From JANOBJ01 sp031411575 (lineage in GTDB: Bacteria; Pseudomonadota; Gammaproteobacteria; Burkholderiales; Burkholderiaceae_C): 30,947 nucleotides of DNA. The DNA is taken from the NCBI GenBank assembly GCA_031411575.1, contig JANOBJ010000044.1, positions 1 to 30,947 on the forward strand. Direction: 5' to 3'. The position numbers and the translations under genes are program-made. Shown here piece by piece: positions 24,091 through 30,947 of the stretch (position 1 is its first letter; each line of letters opens with the position of its first letter). The notes under the pieces were generated by a model. The model worked only from the letters and a program-made list of their open reading frames with translations. It was not told the DNA's origin and ran no database searches.

Positions 24091-25434
24091 TCAAATCGCG
24101 CGCCGCGCCTGGCCGATAGTCTGCCAGGCGCGGCGCAGGGCGGCATACAGGCCGGTGTAGGTGATGCGGTAGATCGCGCCGGCGAAGTCGTCGCTCACCA
24201 GCAGCGAGCCGTCCTTGGCCACCGCCACATCGACCGGGCGGCCGCGGTAGATGCCGTTCTCGTCGAGCCAGCCCTGGGCAAACACCTCTTGCTTGTCGGC
24301 CGTGCCGTCGGCTTTCACCGAGACGAAGTCGATCAGGGCGCCACTGGCCTGCTTGCGGTTCCACGAGCCGTGCGCGGCCACGAAGATCCCGCCCTGGTAC
24401 TTGGCCGGGAACATCTTGCCGTTGTAGAACGTCATGCCCAGCTGCGCCTGGTGCGCCGCAAACTCCACCTGTGGCTTGGTCCAGTTGGCCGGTGGCTTCA
24501 TGTCCTTCAGGTCGGGCGCGGCGGCCGTACCGGCGATCTGCACGTTGTTGCCGTGGATGAACGGGTAGCCAAAGTGCTCGCCCGGCTTGGTGATGCGGTT
24601 CAGCTCGCCGGGCGGGATGTCGTCACCCATGCCGTCGGTCTGGTTGTCGGTGAACCAGACGGTCTTGTCCTTGGGGTTGATGTGCATGCCGACTGAGTTG
24701 CGCACGCCGCGCGCGACGACCTCGCGCTTGGAGCCGTCAAAGGCATTGAGCTTGATCATGCCGCCGATGCCGATCTGCTCGTACAGGGCCACCTTCTCCT
24801 TGGGTTGCACGTTGTAAGGCTGGCCCAGCGTGATGTGCAGCATGCCGTCGTCGGCGACGCGGCAGGTGCGTGCGCCGTGGTTGTAGCTCTCCTCTTCGGG
24901 CGGGATCAGCTTGCCTTGCCCGACCACCTCGATCACCGCCACGTCCGGGCCCTCATAGAAGAACTCGGCGGCAGGGAAATTGAGCACCCGGTTGTGCTCG
25001 GCGACGATCAGGAAGCCGTCCTTGGTCCAGCACACACCGTTGGGGTTGGTGAACTTGAGCGAAGGCGCGAATGATTTGACTTCGTCGGCCACACCGTCGC
25101 TGTTGCGGTCGGTTACGGCCCACACAGTGGTCTTGCGCGTGCCGACAAACAGCATGTTGGTGGACGGTGCGACCGCCATGTGACGCGCATCGGGCACGAT
25201 GGCGTACAGCGCGATCTTGAAGCCTGGCGGCATCTTGACGCGCTTCAAGTTCTCCTTGATGGCTTCAGCATTGGCGCCGGTTTGTGGCACGACCGGAATG
25301 TTCAAGTCCGTCGTGGCAACCTTCATCTGCTTGAGTTTTTCGATATTGGCCGGTGGCGCCACTTGCGCCAAGGCCACCCCTGCAAGGCCGATGCCTGCGA
25401 TCGCAAGCGCCAGCTGTCCTTTTGTTGTCTTCAA
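24091..25434 (-). CDS. Periplasmic L-sorbosone/glucose dehydrogenase-like beta-propeller
   Basis: A 447-residue secreted protein, probably PQQ-dependent, that would oxidise a sugar or aldehyde in the periplasm. After the signal peptide (KTTKGQLALAIAGIGLAGVA...) come propeller blades typical of the L-sorbosone dehydrogenase family: MAVAPSTNMLFVGTRKTTVW, GFLIVAEHNRVLNF, RGVRNSVGMHINPKDKTVWF, FGYPFIHGNNVQ and FVAAHGSWNRKQASGALIDF. The start is a TTG at 25434: GAGGAG lies 6 nt before it and it gives a proper signal peptide, while a TTG at 25455 has no such site. A promoter is placed at 25507-25535. The cytochrome c gene follows in the same transcript. Confidence 0.87.
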   Translation of the reverse strand: MKTTKGQLALAIAGIGLAGVALAQVAPPANIEKLKQMKVATTDLNIPVVPQTGANAEAIKENLKRVKMPPGFKIALYAIVPDARHMAVAPSTNMLFVGTRKTTVWAVTDRNSDGVADEVKSFAPSLKFTNPNGVCWTKDGFLIVAEHNRVLNFPAAEFFYEGPDVAVIEVVGQGKLIPPEEESYNHGARTCRVADDGMLHITLGQPYNVQPKEKVALYEQIGIGGMIKLNAFDGSKREVVARGVRNSVGMHINPKDKTVWFTDNQTDGMGDDIPPGELNRITKPGEHFGYPFIHGNNVQIAGTAAAPDLKDMKPPANWTKPQVEFAAHQAQLGMTFYNGKMFPAKYQGGIFVAAHGSWNRKQASGALIDFVSVKADGTADKQEVFAQGWLDENGIYRGRPVDVAVAKDGSLLVSDDFAGAIYRITYTGLYAALRRAWQTIGQARRAI

Positions 25435-25506
25435 AGCTGTCTCCTCGTTATACAAGGGCGCCGATGTCTCCCGGACGACGAGCCGTCCAAGCGGAACCCC
25501 ACTGGC

Positions 25507-25535
25507 ATGCTAACGAATAGATTTTGGCTTGACAA
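25507..25535 (-). promoter_or_regulatory. Sigma-70-type promoter for the dehydrogenase/cytochrome operon
   Basis: On the minus strand TTGTCA (25535-25530) and TAGCAT (25512-25507) are separated by exactly 17 bp, with an A/T-rich spacer. Transcription would start near 25500, giving a leader of about 65 nt before the TTG start at 25434. The remainder of 25435-25646 shows no gene. Confidence 0.6.
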
Positions 25536-25646
25536 GCAACGCGGCACCCCTGGCCAGCCCGTTACCACGGCTTAACGCTTGACAATGCACGACAGGCCTG
25601 AAGTCCCTGCCAGATGGTGATGGCTTGCTATCGAAAACGTGTCGCG

Positions 25647-26540
25647 TTAAGCCATGCTGTGCAGAGGGATGTCTTTCTCGACCGCCAGCTTGTCGAGCTG
25701 GGCGCGCGTCTGCGACAAAAAGAAAGCGCCTATTTTTCGGTGCGTGGCGGGCGCGAACATGGTTTTCATTTCGCTGATGGGTACCCCCGCCGCGGCGCAC
25801 ACGGCGGCGGCAAAGTGCGGCTCCAGCGCTGCCACCGCCACGCGCCCGTCCTTGCACGGGTAGACGCGGTAGCCCGCATGCGCACCGCCGACCGAGCCGG
25901 TGGGCAAAGTGAGGCCCCAGGTGCGCGCCAGCGCCAGCCAGGCCGCGGCATCGGCCAGCGCCACTTCGATGTACACGCCCTTGCCACCCTGGCGCTGGGC
26001 CAGCACGGCCTGCAGGACGGCCTCGCTGGCGATCAGCGCGCCACCCAGGTCGGCGTACAGCGTGGGCGGCAGCTCCAGACCGGGGATCAGGCCGTTGGCG
26101 GCCATATAGGTCAGGTCGTGGCCAGGCTCTTCGGCGGCCTTGCCGGCGGCGCCGACGATGGCCACCTGCGACAGCGCGGGGTAGACGCGGCTCAGGTTCT
26201 TCCAGGCCAGCCCCAGCTTGTCGAGCGCGGACGGGCGAAACGACGTCAGCAGCACGTCGGTGCGCGCCAGTTCGCGGTGCAGCAGCTTCTGGCCGGTGCT
26301 GGTCTTGAGGTCGGCCGTGACGATTTTCATGCCCTCGTGCATGGTGGCGTAGGCGGCCGGGTTGTACTGGCCCATCGGGTCGCCGGAACGGTTGGCGGCG
26401 TTGGGCGGAGCGGGCGGCTCCAGCTTGACGCAGGTGGCCCCCATGCCATGCAAGCGCATGAAGGCGGCGGGGCCGGGGAGGTTGAGGGAAAGACTGAGAA
26501 GACGCACGCCTTTCAAGGCGCGAAGCGGAGAGGTTGCCAT
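25647..26540 (-). CDS. Short CaiB/BaiF-type (family III) CoA transferase
   Basis: A 297-residue protein. The N-terminal LNLPGPAAFMRLHGMGATCV and KLEPPAPPN match the opening of family III CoA transferases and alpha-methylacyl-CoA racemase. The catalytic aspartate is probably in GHDLTYMAANGLIPG, followed by GKGVYIEVALADAAAWLALA and AHAGYRVYPCKDGRVAVAAL. Full-length relatives have 360-400 residues, so this is a shortened form (the C-terminus ends soon after the second domain). It transfers CoA between carboxylates or epimerises an acyl-CoA; which is not determinable. It lies 108 bp downstream of pobA on the same strand, with no strong ribosome binding site. Confidence 0.83.
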   Translation of the reverse strand: MATSPLRALKGVRLLSLSLNLPGPAAFMRLHGMGATCVKLEPPAPPNAANRSGDPMGQYNPAAYATMHEGMKIVTADLKTSTGQKLLHRELARTDVLLTSFRPSALDKLGLAWKNLSRVYPALSQVAIVGAAGKAAEEPGHDLTYMAANGLIPGLELPPTLYADLGGALIASEAVLQAVLAQRQGGKGVYIEVALADAAAWLALARTWGLTLPTGSVGGAHAGYRVYPCKDGRVAVAALEPHFAAAVCAAAGVPISEMKTMFAPATHRKIGAFFLSQTRAQLDKLAVEKDIPLHSMA

Positions 26541-26648
26541 CGGAACATGAGCCCTGCAGGAATTTTTGCCGACTATACGGGCAAACACCGCGAAGCCCAA
26601 CGGCAGGTGCGATGGCCCTGCGCAGGCCTGTCGCCTCCGCTAGTGACG

Positions 26649-27824
26649 CTACAGCGGCAGGCCGACGTAGTTTTCAGCCAGCGCTGTGGACGCCGCGCGC
26701 GAACCCACCAGGTATTCCAGCTCGGCCTCCTGGATCTTCTGGCCGAAGCCGTCGGTGTCGGGAAAGCGGTGCAGCAGCGAGGTCAGCCACCACGAGAAGC
26801 GCTCGGCTTTCCAGACCCGGCGCAGGCAGCGCGCCGAATAGGTGTCGATGCCCGCGTCGGTCTTGTCGCGGTAGTGCTCGATCAAGGCGCCCGACAGGTA
26901 CTTCACGTCCGAGGCGGCCAAATTCAGCCCCTTGGCGCCCGTGGGCGGCACGATGTGCGAGGCATCGCCGGCCAGGAACAGCCGGCCAAAGCGCATCGGC
27001 TCGGCGACAAAGCTGCGCAGCGGAGCGATGCTTTTTTCGATCGACGGGCCGGTGACGATGCGCTCGGCCAGTTCGGGATCGAGCCGACGGCGCAGTTCGT
27101 CCCAGAAGCGGTCATCGCTCCACGCCTCGACCTTGTCGTCAATGGGGCACTGCACGTAGTAGCGGCTGCGCGTCAGGCTGCGCATCGAGCACAGCGAGAA
27201 GCCGCGCTCGCTGTTGCCATAGACGATCGCGTGCGGTGACACCGGCGGCACGTCGGACAGCACGCCGAGCCAGCCAAACGGGTAGACGCGCTCAAACTGC
27301 GACACCGACGCGGGCGGCACGCTGGCGCGGCAGACGCCGTGAAAGCCGTCGCAGCCCGCGATGAAATCGCAGGCGATCTCATGCGTCTGCCCGTCCTTCA
27401 CGTAGCGCACGCGCGGCTGGGTGCCGTCGAAATCGTGGATGCTGACGTTGTCGGCCTCATACACCGTGGGCAGGCCGGCAGCGGCGCGCGCCTGCATCAG
27501 GTCACGCGTGACCTCGGTCTGGCCATAGGCGGTGACCACCTTGCCGCCCGTCAGGCCGTGCACGTCGATGGCGTGGCGCGCGCCAGCGAACACCAGCTCA
27601 ATCGCATGGTGAACGGTTCCGTCGGCGCTGACGCCGCCGCCCACGCCAGCCTCGTGCAGCAAATCGACCGTGATCTGCTCCAGAATGCCGGCGCGAATGC
27701 GCCCCAATACATAGTCGCCGCTCTGCCGCTCGACAATGATGTTGTCGATGCCTGCCTTGTGCAGCAACTGGCCGAGCAACAGGCCCGAGGGGCCGGCGCC
27801 AATGATCGCAACCTGGGTTCGCAT
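26649..27824 (-). CDS. pobA: 4-hydroxybenzoate 3-monooxygenase
   Basis: NADPH- and FAD-dependent hydroxylase making protocatechuate from 4-hydroxybenzoate. The 391 residues match the normal PobA length of about 394. The FAD-binding GAGPSGLLLGQLLHKAG is at residue 8. The substrate-side VLGRIRAGILEQ has the conserved arginines, SLTRSRYYVQCP carries the active-site tyrosine, and the GD block LFLAGDASHIVPPTGAKGLN is near residue 283. AAGGAGA at 6-nt spacing fixes the start. It is divergent from an IclR-type regulator, the classical pobA/pobR arrangement, with a candidate operator at 27896-27932. The product feeds the protocatechuate branch, whose genes are not in this window. Confidence 0.96.
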   Translation of the reverse strand: MRTQVAIIGAGPSGLLLGQLLHKAGIDNIIVERQSGDYVLGRIRAGILEQITVDLLHEAGVGGGVSADGTVHHAIELVFAGARHAIDVHGLTGGKVVTAYGQTEVTRDLMQARAAAGLPTVYEADNVSIHDFDGTQPRVRYVKDGQTHEIACDFIAGCDGFHGVCRASVPPASVSQFERVYPFGWLGVLSDVPPVSPHAIVYGNSERGFSLCSMRSLTRSRYYVQCPIDDKVEAWSDDRFWDELRRRLDPELAERIVTGPSIEKSIAPLRSFVAEPMRFGRLFLAGDASHIVPPTGAKGLNLAASDVKYLSGALIEHYRDKTDAGIDTYSARCLRRVWKAERFSWWLTSLLHRFPDTDGFGQKIQEAELEYLVGSRAASTALAENYVGLPL

Positions 27825-27895
27825 GGGGTGTCTCCTTGGTAGGCTCGCCAGTGTGCCGGCTGGCGCGGCATGGCGCCAGCAGTTGGCCCGGCCTG

Positions 27896-27932
27896 TGTGC
27901 GATGATTCAACCGGCTGCGCGATCATCGCGCA
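27896..27932. promoter_or_regulatory. Three-motif operator between pobA and its regulator
   Basis: TGTGCGATGA (27896-27905) and TGCGCGATCA (27916-27925) are direct repeats separated by exactly 10 bp. The second also forms a palindrome TGCGCGATcATCGCGCA (27916-27932) with an inverted copy. PcaU/PobR-type IclR regulators are known to bind three 10-bp motifs, two as a palindrome and the third as a direct repeat 10 bp away. The site is 72 bp upstream of pobA and 39 bp upstream of the regulator gene. Confidence 0.78.
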
Positions 27933-27971
27933 ACGCTGCCGACGGACCCAACCCGCGCTGGAGGTACCTGC

Positions 27972-28793
27972 ATGACGATTGCCAAGGCAGATTTCATCGA
28001 AGGCATGGCCAAAGGCCTGGCGGTGCTGGAGAGTTTTGACACCGGACGCCAGCGGCTCAACGCCACGCTGGCGGCCCAGCGTGCCGGCATCACGCGGGCG
28101 GCGGCGCGCCGGCACCTGCTGACGCTGGCGCACCTGGGCTATCTGGAAAGCGCGGACGGCTATTTCTGGCTCTCGCCGAAAGTGCTGCGCTTTTCGGGCA
28201 GCTACCTGGCTTCGGCGCGCCTGCCGCGGGTGCTGCAGCCCACGCTCAACCGGCTGGCCGCGCAGACCGGAGAATCGTTTTCGGCCGTGGTGCTGGATGG
28301 CGATCAGGTGGTGATCGTCGCGCGCAGTGTCGGCTTTGGCGGCACGGCGGGCCGCGCGGCAGGGCCGGCGGGTTCAGCCGCGCCCGTGCTGGCCTACGGC
28401 CTGCACCTGGGCGCGCGCCTGCCTGCGCACGCCACTTCCACCGGGCGCATGCTGCTGGCCTGCTTGCCAAAGGCTGAACTCGCCACGTGGCTCAAAGGCA
28501 GCGACCCTGGCGTTCGGCGGGCGCTGCCGCGCCTTACGCCCCACACCATCACCGACAGCAAGGCCTTGCGCGCCGTGATTGAGCAGGCCCGCTCGCAAGA
28601 CCATTGCGTGGCCAGCGAAGAGCACGAGATCGGCGTGTTTGCAATGGCTGTTCCCCTGCGCAACATGGCCGGCCAGACCGTGGCCGCCCTGAACGTGGTG
28701 ACCTCGCCCGAGCGCCTCAAGCCCGAGGCGATGCAGGCGGATTTGCTGCCGGTGCTGATGGATGCGGCGCGGGAACTGCGGCCGTTGCTCTGA
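27972..28793 (+). CDS. pobR: IclR family activator, PobR/PcaU type
   Basis: A 273-residue regulator. The N-terminal winged helix includes FIEGMAKGLAVLESF, LAAQRAGITRAAARRHLLTL and GYLES. The effector-binding domain (about 100-273) has LGARLPAHATSTGRMLLACL, the family's HATS/GR motif, and DHCVASEEHEIGVFAMAVPL. This N-terminus is typical of the PcaR/PcaU/PobR subgroup, which activates aromatic-acid catabolism with the substrate as effector. GGAGG 8 nt before the ATG supports the start. Divergent position from pobA suggests it activates pobA in response to 4-hydroxybenzoate and controls itself. The symbol rests on context and subgroup. Confidence 0.9.
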   Translation: MTIAKADFIEGMAKGLAVLESFDTGRQRLNATLAAQRAGITRAAARRHLLTLAHLGYLESADGYFWLSPKVLRFSGSYLASARLPRVLQPTLNRLAAQTGESFSAVVLDGDQVVIVARSVGFGGTAGRAAGPAGSAAPVLAYGLHLGARLPAHATSTGRMLLACLPKAELATWLKGSDPGVRRALPRLTPHTITDSKALRAVIEQARSQDHCVASEEHEIGVFAMAVPLRNMAGQTVAALNVVTSPERLKPEAMQADLLPVLMDAARELRPLL

Positions 28794-28980
28794 ATCGTTT
28801 TAGGACTGCACATGTCGGGTTTTTGCTCGTCTACATCCGAATTAATCGCTGGTAGCTACCCCGGTGTTTTCCTTACCAGAGCCCGGCGAGCACGCGGGTC
28901 AGCTGGGAGCGCCGAACAAGGCGACTCCCCTCGATTAAAGAGACGCGTTACCCGGTGTGGCTGAGGGACAACATTTCGTG

Positions 28981-29009
28981 TTGAGGTCGCTCTGGCTGTC
29001 ACATAAAAT
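28981..29009 (+). promoter_or_regulatory. Sigma-70-type promoter for the lipoprotein gene
   Basis: TTGAGG (28981-28986) and TAAAAT (29004-29009) are 17 bp apart; transcription would start near 29016, about 63 nt before the lipoprotein ATG. The rest of the gap 28794-29078 holds a 10-bp palindrome GGTAGCTACC (28851-28860), a short CAACA-tttcg-TGTTG hairpin overlapping the -35 box, and no gene I can support. Confidence 0.6.
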
Positions 29010-29078
29010 CCCTTGGGTTGTTTCGGAGGAGAGGCAACCGAAGGTTCATAAACTAACAAGTCATCAAAAGATTCCCAT

Positions 29079-29444
29079 ATGAAATTACGTTTTTTACTTG
29101 GCTTCGTTGTTATGGCTGTTTCCATGCTCGGGTGTGCCAATCGTCCGGAGTCAATCCGCGCTTCGCATGTTTCCTTTGAGAAATTTACGCACCTGGATTG
29201 CACGGCTCTCACGACCAAAATGGCTTCGACGCGCGCGGATCTCGATAAATTTTCCAAGATGCAGGACTCGAAAGCCAACGGGGATGCGTTCGGCGTTTTT
29301 CTGCTCGGAATCCCGTTCAGTAAGCTGTCGGGCGATCACGAGGGCGATGTAGCAAGGTTGAAAGGTGAGGTCGAGGCCATCGAAACCGCACAGGTCAAAG
29401 GCAAATGCACAGGGGAAGTGAAGCCGACGGCAGCAGCGAGCTAA
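29079..29444 (+). CDS. Small lipoprotein, unknown function
   Basis: A 121-residue protein with a lipoprotein signal MKLRFLLGFVVMAVSMLGC; the lipid-modified cysteine would be residue 19. The mature part is helical with two cysteines (CTALTT and KGKCTG), a hydrophobic FGVFLLGIPFSKLSG segment and a DHEGDVARLKGEVEAIE coiled-coil-like stretch. That layout recalls outer-membrane-attached glycine-zipper-less small lipoproteins, but I recognise no named family. The gene is visibly richer in A and T and uses codons unlike its neighbours (AAA, TTT, TTG), suggesting separate origin. No strong ribosome binding site precedes it. Confidence 0.82.
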   Translation: MKLRFLLGFVVMAVSMLGCANRPESIRASHVSFEKFTHLDCTALTTKMASTRADLDKFSKMQDSKANGDAFGVFLLGIPFSKLSGDHEGDVARLKGEVEAIETAQVKGKCTGEVKPTAAAS

Positions 29445-29468
29445 GCAAGTTTTGGAGAGTTGGCTGCG

Positions 29469-30206
29469 CTAGACACCCAAGTATTCCGATAGCCGCTCTG
29501 GCTCTGCACGCAGCTCGTCAGACGTTCCCGCAAACACCACCTCGCCCTTGACCAGGATCACGTTGCGGTCGGCGATCTGGGTAACGTGTTTCCAGTTCTT
29601 GTCGACGATCACGCTGCTGATGCCGGTTTCGCGGATGACGCCGCAGATGCGCCAGATCTCGCGTGCGATCAGCGGCGCCAGGCCCTCGGTGGCTTCGTCC
29701 AGGATCAGGACGTCGGGGTTGGTCATGAGCGCGCGGCCGATGGTGAGCATTTGCTGCTCGCCGCCGCTGAGTTGCTGGCCGCCGTGGCCCAGGCGTTCCT
29801 TCAGGCGGGGGAAGGTGTCGAGCACGCGCTCATAGGTCCAGTCGTTACGCCGGCCAGCGCCGTCGGCGGCGCTGCCTGGTCTGCCGGCCCGTGCTGCCAT
29901 CTTGAGGTTCTCGACCACGCTCAGGTTGCCGAAGATGCCGCGCCCTTCGGGCACGTAGGCAATGCCCAGCTGGGCGATTTCATAGGGTGCGCGGCCGGTC
30001 ATGTCGGCGCCCATCACCTGCACGCTGCCCGACCGCGGCTTGACCAGGCCCATGATGCTTTTGAGCAGCGTGCTCTTGCCCATGCCGTTGCGGCCCATCA
30101 GCCCGATGGTTTCGCCGCGCGCCACGGAAAAATCGATACCGCGCAGGATGTGGCTGGCACCGTAGTAGGTGTTCAGGCCCCTGGCGTGAATTAGCCATTC
30201 AGGCAT
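29469..30206 (-). CDS. livF: Liv-type ABC transporter ATPase (second subunit)
   Basis: A 245-residue ATP-binding subunit that powers import of branched-chain amino acids or related carboxylates, at the inner face of the membrane. Walker A is GRNGMGKSTLLKSIMGL, preceded by LNTYYGASHILRGIDFSV. The Q-loop region AYVPEGRGIFGNLSV is typical of LivF. The signature LSGGEQQMLTIGRALM and Walker B VLILDEATEGLAP follow. A small glycine/alanine-rich insert lies after AARAG. GGAGC at 7-8 nt spacing supports ATG 30206. It is downstream of livG. The nearby pobA locus raises an aromatic-acid substrate as a possibility, but no binding protein is present to decide. Confidence 0.92.
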   Translation of the reverse strand: MPEWLIHARGLNTYYGASHILRGIDFSVARGETIGLMGRNGMGKSTLLKSIMGLVKPRSGSVQVMGADMTGRAPYEIAQLGIAYVPEGRGIFGNLSVVENLKMAARAGRPGSAADGAGRRNDWTYERVLDTFPRLKERLGHGGQQLSGGEQQMLTIGRALMTNPDVLILDEATEGLAPLIAREIWRICGVIRETGISSVIVDKNWKHVTQIADRNVILVKGEVVFAGTSDELRAEPERLSEYLGV

Positions 30207-30264
30207 GCGCAAAGCTCCGTTCGTGAAACACCGCAGAACCGGCCTCGCCGGGCTGCTGGTGTTG

Positions 30265-30303
30265 CCCCCTGAGGGGGAAGCGGCGCCAGCCGCTTCGGGG
30301 GGG
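30265..30303. other. Compound GC-rich hairpins between livG and livF
   Basis: CCCCC-tga-GGGGG (30265-30277) is followed by GAAGCGG-cgccag-CCGCTTC (30277-30296) and a run of seven G (30297-30303). The C run can pair either with the near G run or with the distal one, giving two exclusive folds. There is no T run. It could mark an RNA processing or polarity site within the operon. Confidence 0.6.
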
Positions 30304-30305
30304 AG

Positions 30306-30947
30306 TCATATTTCCTCGCCAAGATACGCCGCTTGCACACCAGCATCGGCGCGCACCTCGGCCGGCGTGCCGCTGGCGATCACCTGGCCGTTGACCATCA
30401 CGGTGAGCCGATCGGCCAGCGCGAACACGGCGTCCATGTCGTGCTCGACCAGCAGCATGGCGTGGTCTTTTTTAAGGCGCAGCAACAACTCGACCATGCG
30501 TTCGGCCTCGGCCACGCCCATGCCGGCCAGCGGTTCGTCGAGCAACAGCACTTGCGGATCAGTGGCCAGCGTCATCGCGATCTCCAGCTGGCGTTGCTCG
30601 CCGTGGCTGATCGTCCCGGCCACCGCATGCAGCCTGTTTTTCAAGCCAGACAGCTCGATGGTGCGCATCGCACGGTCATTGTTTGCTATTGATTTAGTAG
30701 CGTCCTGCAGCCAGCGCAGCGGGTTCCACGGCTGCTGTGCGGCGCGCGACTGGGCGGCCAGCCGCACGTTGTCCCACACCGTGAACGGCAGGAAGATATT
30801 GGTCTTCTGGTAACTGCGGCCCAAGCCCAGGCGCGAGATGCGTTCGGGCGACAGACCGGTCGTGTTGTGGCCGCCCAGCGTGACCTGGCCCGAAGTGGGT
30901 GGCAGGTCGCCCGACAGCAGGTTGGTGAGCGTCGATTTGCCGGCGCC
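30306..30947 (-). CDS. livG: Liv-type ABC transporter ATPase (first subunit, N-terminus outside window)
   Basis: The frame is open to the right edge: 213 residues, starting inside Walker A (GAGKSTLTNLLSGDLPPTSG). RLGLGRSYQKTNIFLPFTVW is the Q-loop region typical of LivG, then TISHGEQRQLEIAMTLATDP is the signature, VLLLDEPLAGMG is Walker B, and LLVEHDMDAVFALADRLTVM contains the switch histidine. The protein ends ADAGVQAAYLGEE, the usual LivG end. The segment KSIANNDRAM, between the helical domain and signature, is encoded by a partial dispersed repeat in frame. It is not obviously disrupted. livF follows after a 99-bp gap containing GC hairpins. Confidence 0.92.
   Translation of the reverse strand, partial: GAGKSTLTNLLSGDLPPTSGQVTLGGHNTTGLSPERISRLGLGRSYQKTNIFLPFTVWDNVRLAAQSRAAQQPWNPLRWLQDATKSIANNDRAMRTIELSGLKNRLHAVAGTISHGEQRQLEIAMTLATDPQVLLLDEPLAGMGVAEAERMVELLLRLKKDHAMLLVEHDMDAVFALADRLTVMVNGQVIASGTPAEVRADAGVQAAYLGEEI
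30673..30702 (+). repeat. Partial dispersed repeat (copy 9) inside livG
   Basis: CGGTCATTGTTTGCTATTGA followed by TTTAGTAGCG matches the GGTCAT...GCTAT...TAGC core of the intergenic repeats. Just before it TGGTGCGCATCG (30659-30670) equals the same block of copy 5, so the match may extend left to about 30638. It is antisense to livG, is translated without a stop on that strand, and encodes about ten residues starting ATKSIANN. Confidence 0.7.

Noticed and set aside
25620..25640. Possible further repeat copy (TGATGGCTTGCTATCG)
   Set aside because: Only TTGCTAT is shared; there is no ATAGC arm and no GGTCAT block.
28856..29278. Minus-strand frame across the pobR-lipoprotein gap
   Set aside because: It is antisense to the lipoprotein and its promoter, and the product shows no motif.
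1..30947. CRISPR arrays, tRNA or rRNA genes, transposases, integrases
   Set aside because: No regularly spaced repeats, no cloverleaf-like or rRNA-like sequence and no recombinase motifs were seen on reading both strands.

Overview
The window is about 31 kb of GC-rich DNA, densely packed with genes on both strands. It looks like a chromosome segment of a betaproteobacterium of the order Burkholderiales, most likely family Comamonadaceae (Rhodoferax/Polaromonas/Acidovorax-like). The basis is codon use, the gene families present (DUF924, DUF2783, DUF2784, DUF1294, PobA with an IclR-type regulator, Liv-type ABC transporter) and a dispersed AT-rich hairpin repeat between genes. No tRNA, rRNA, CRISPR array, transposase or phage gene was seen. 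The family assignment is inference.

Left part (1-6963): the 5' part of an ExeA-type AAA ATPase gene; an unannotated 50-residue one-helix membrane protein with a long leader carrying a strong hairpin; a DUF924 protein; a type II lumazine synthase (RibH2); a crotonase-family protein lacking both usual catalytic glutamates; and a DUF2784 membrane protein. Then comes a compact operon of aromatic-ring flavin monooxygenase, DUF2783 protein and MarR regulator, preceded by an array of TAGTTGC/GCAACTA palindromes that is probably the MarR operator. A GAF-domain protein follows.

Centre (7084-19002): a YgiQ-type radical SAM protein; a four-gene run serC (archaeal/alphaproteobacterial type), serA, eutB, eutC, which links serine synthesis to ethanolamine deamination; a large desaturase/amine-oxidase-like flavoprotein, downstream of a soluble winged-helix/TolB-like/TPR regulator; and a divergent protein of unknown function.

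Right part (19203-30947): a DUF2059 secreted protein, a class II aldolase, RluA-type pseudouridine synthase, TrhO tRNA hydroxylase, DUF1294 membrane protein, a 56-residue very basic protein, a periplasmic sorbosone-dehydrogenase-like protein with its cytochrome c, and a short CoA transferase. The divergent pobA/pobR pair for 4-hydroxybenzoate has a three-motif operator between its genes. Next are an AT-richer lipoprotein gene and the two ATPase genes of a Liv-type ABC transporter, livG running off the right edge.

The most unusual feature is a 65-75 bp repeat. It ends in a GCTAT...ATAGC hairpin and occurs in eight intergenic copies. Seven of the eight are oriented so that the T-rich end faces the stop codon of an upstream gene. 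Several copies supply the stop codon and last residues of the adjacent gene, and a ninth, partial copy is translated in frame inside livG.
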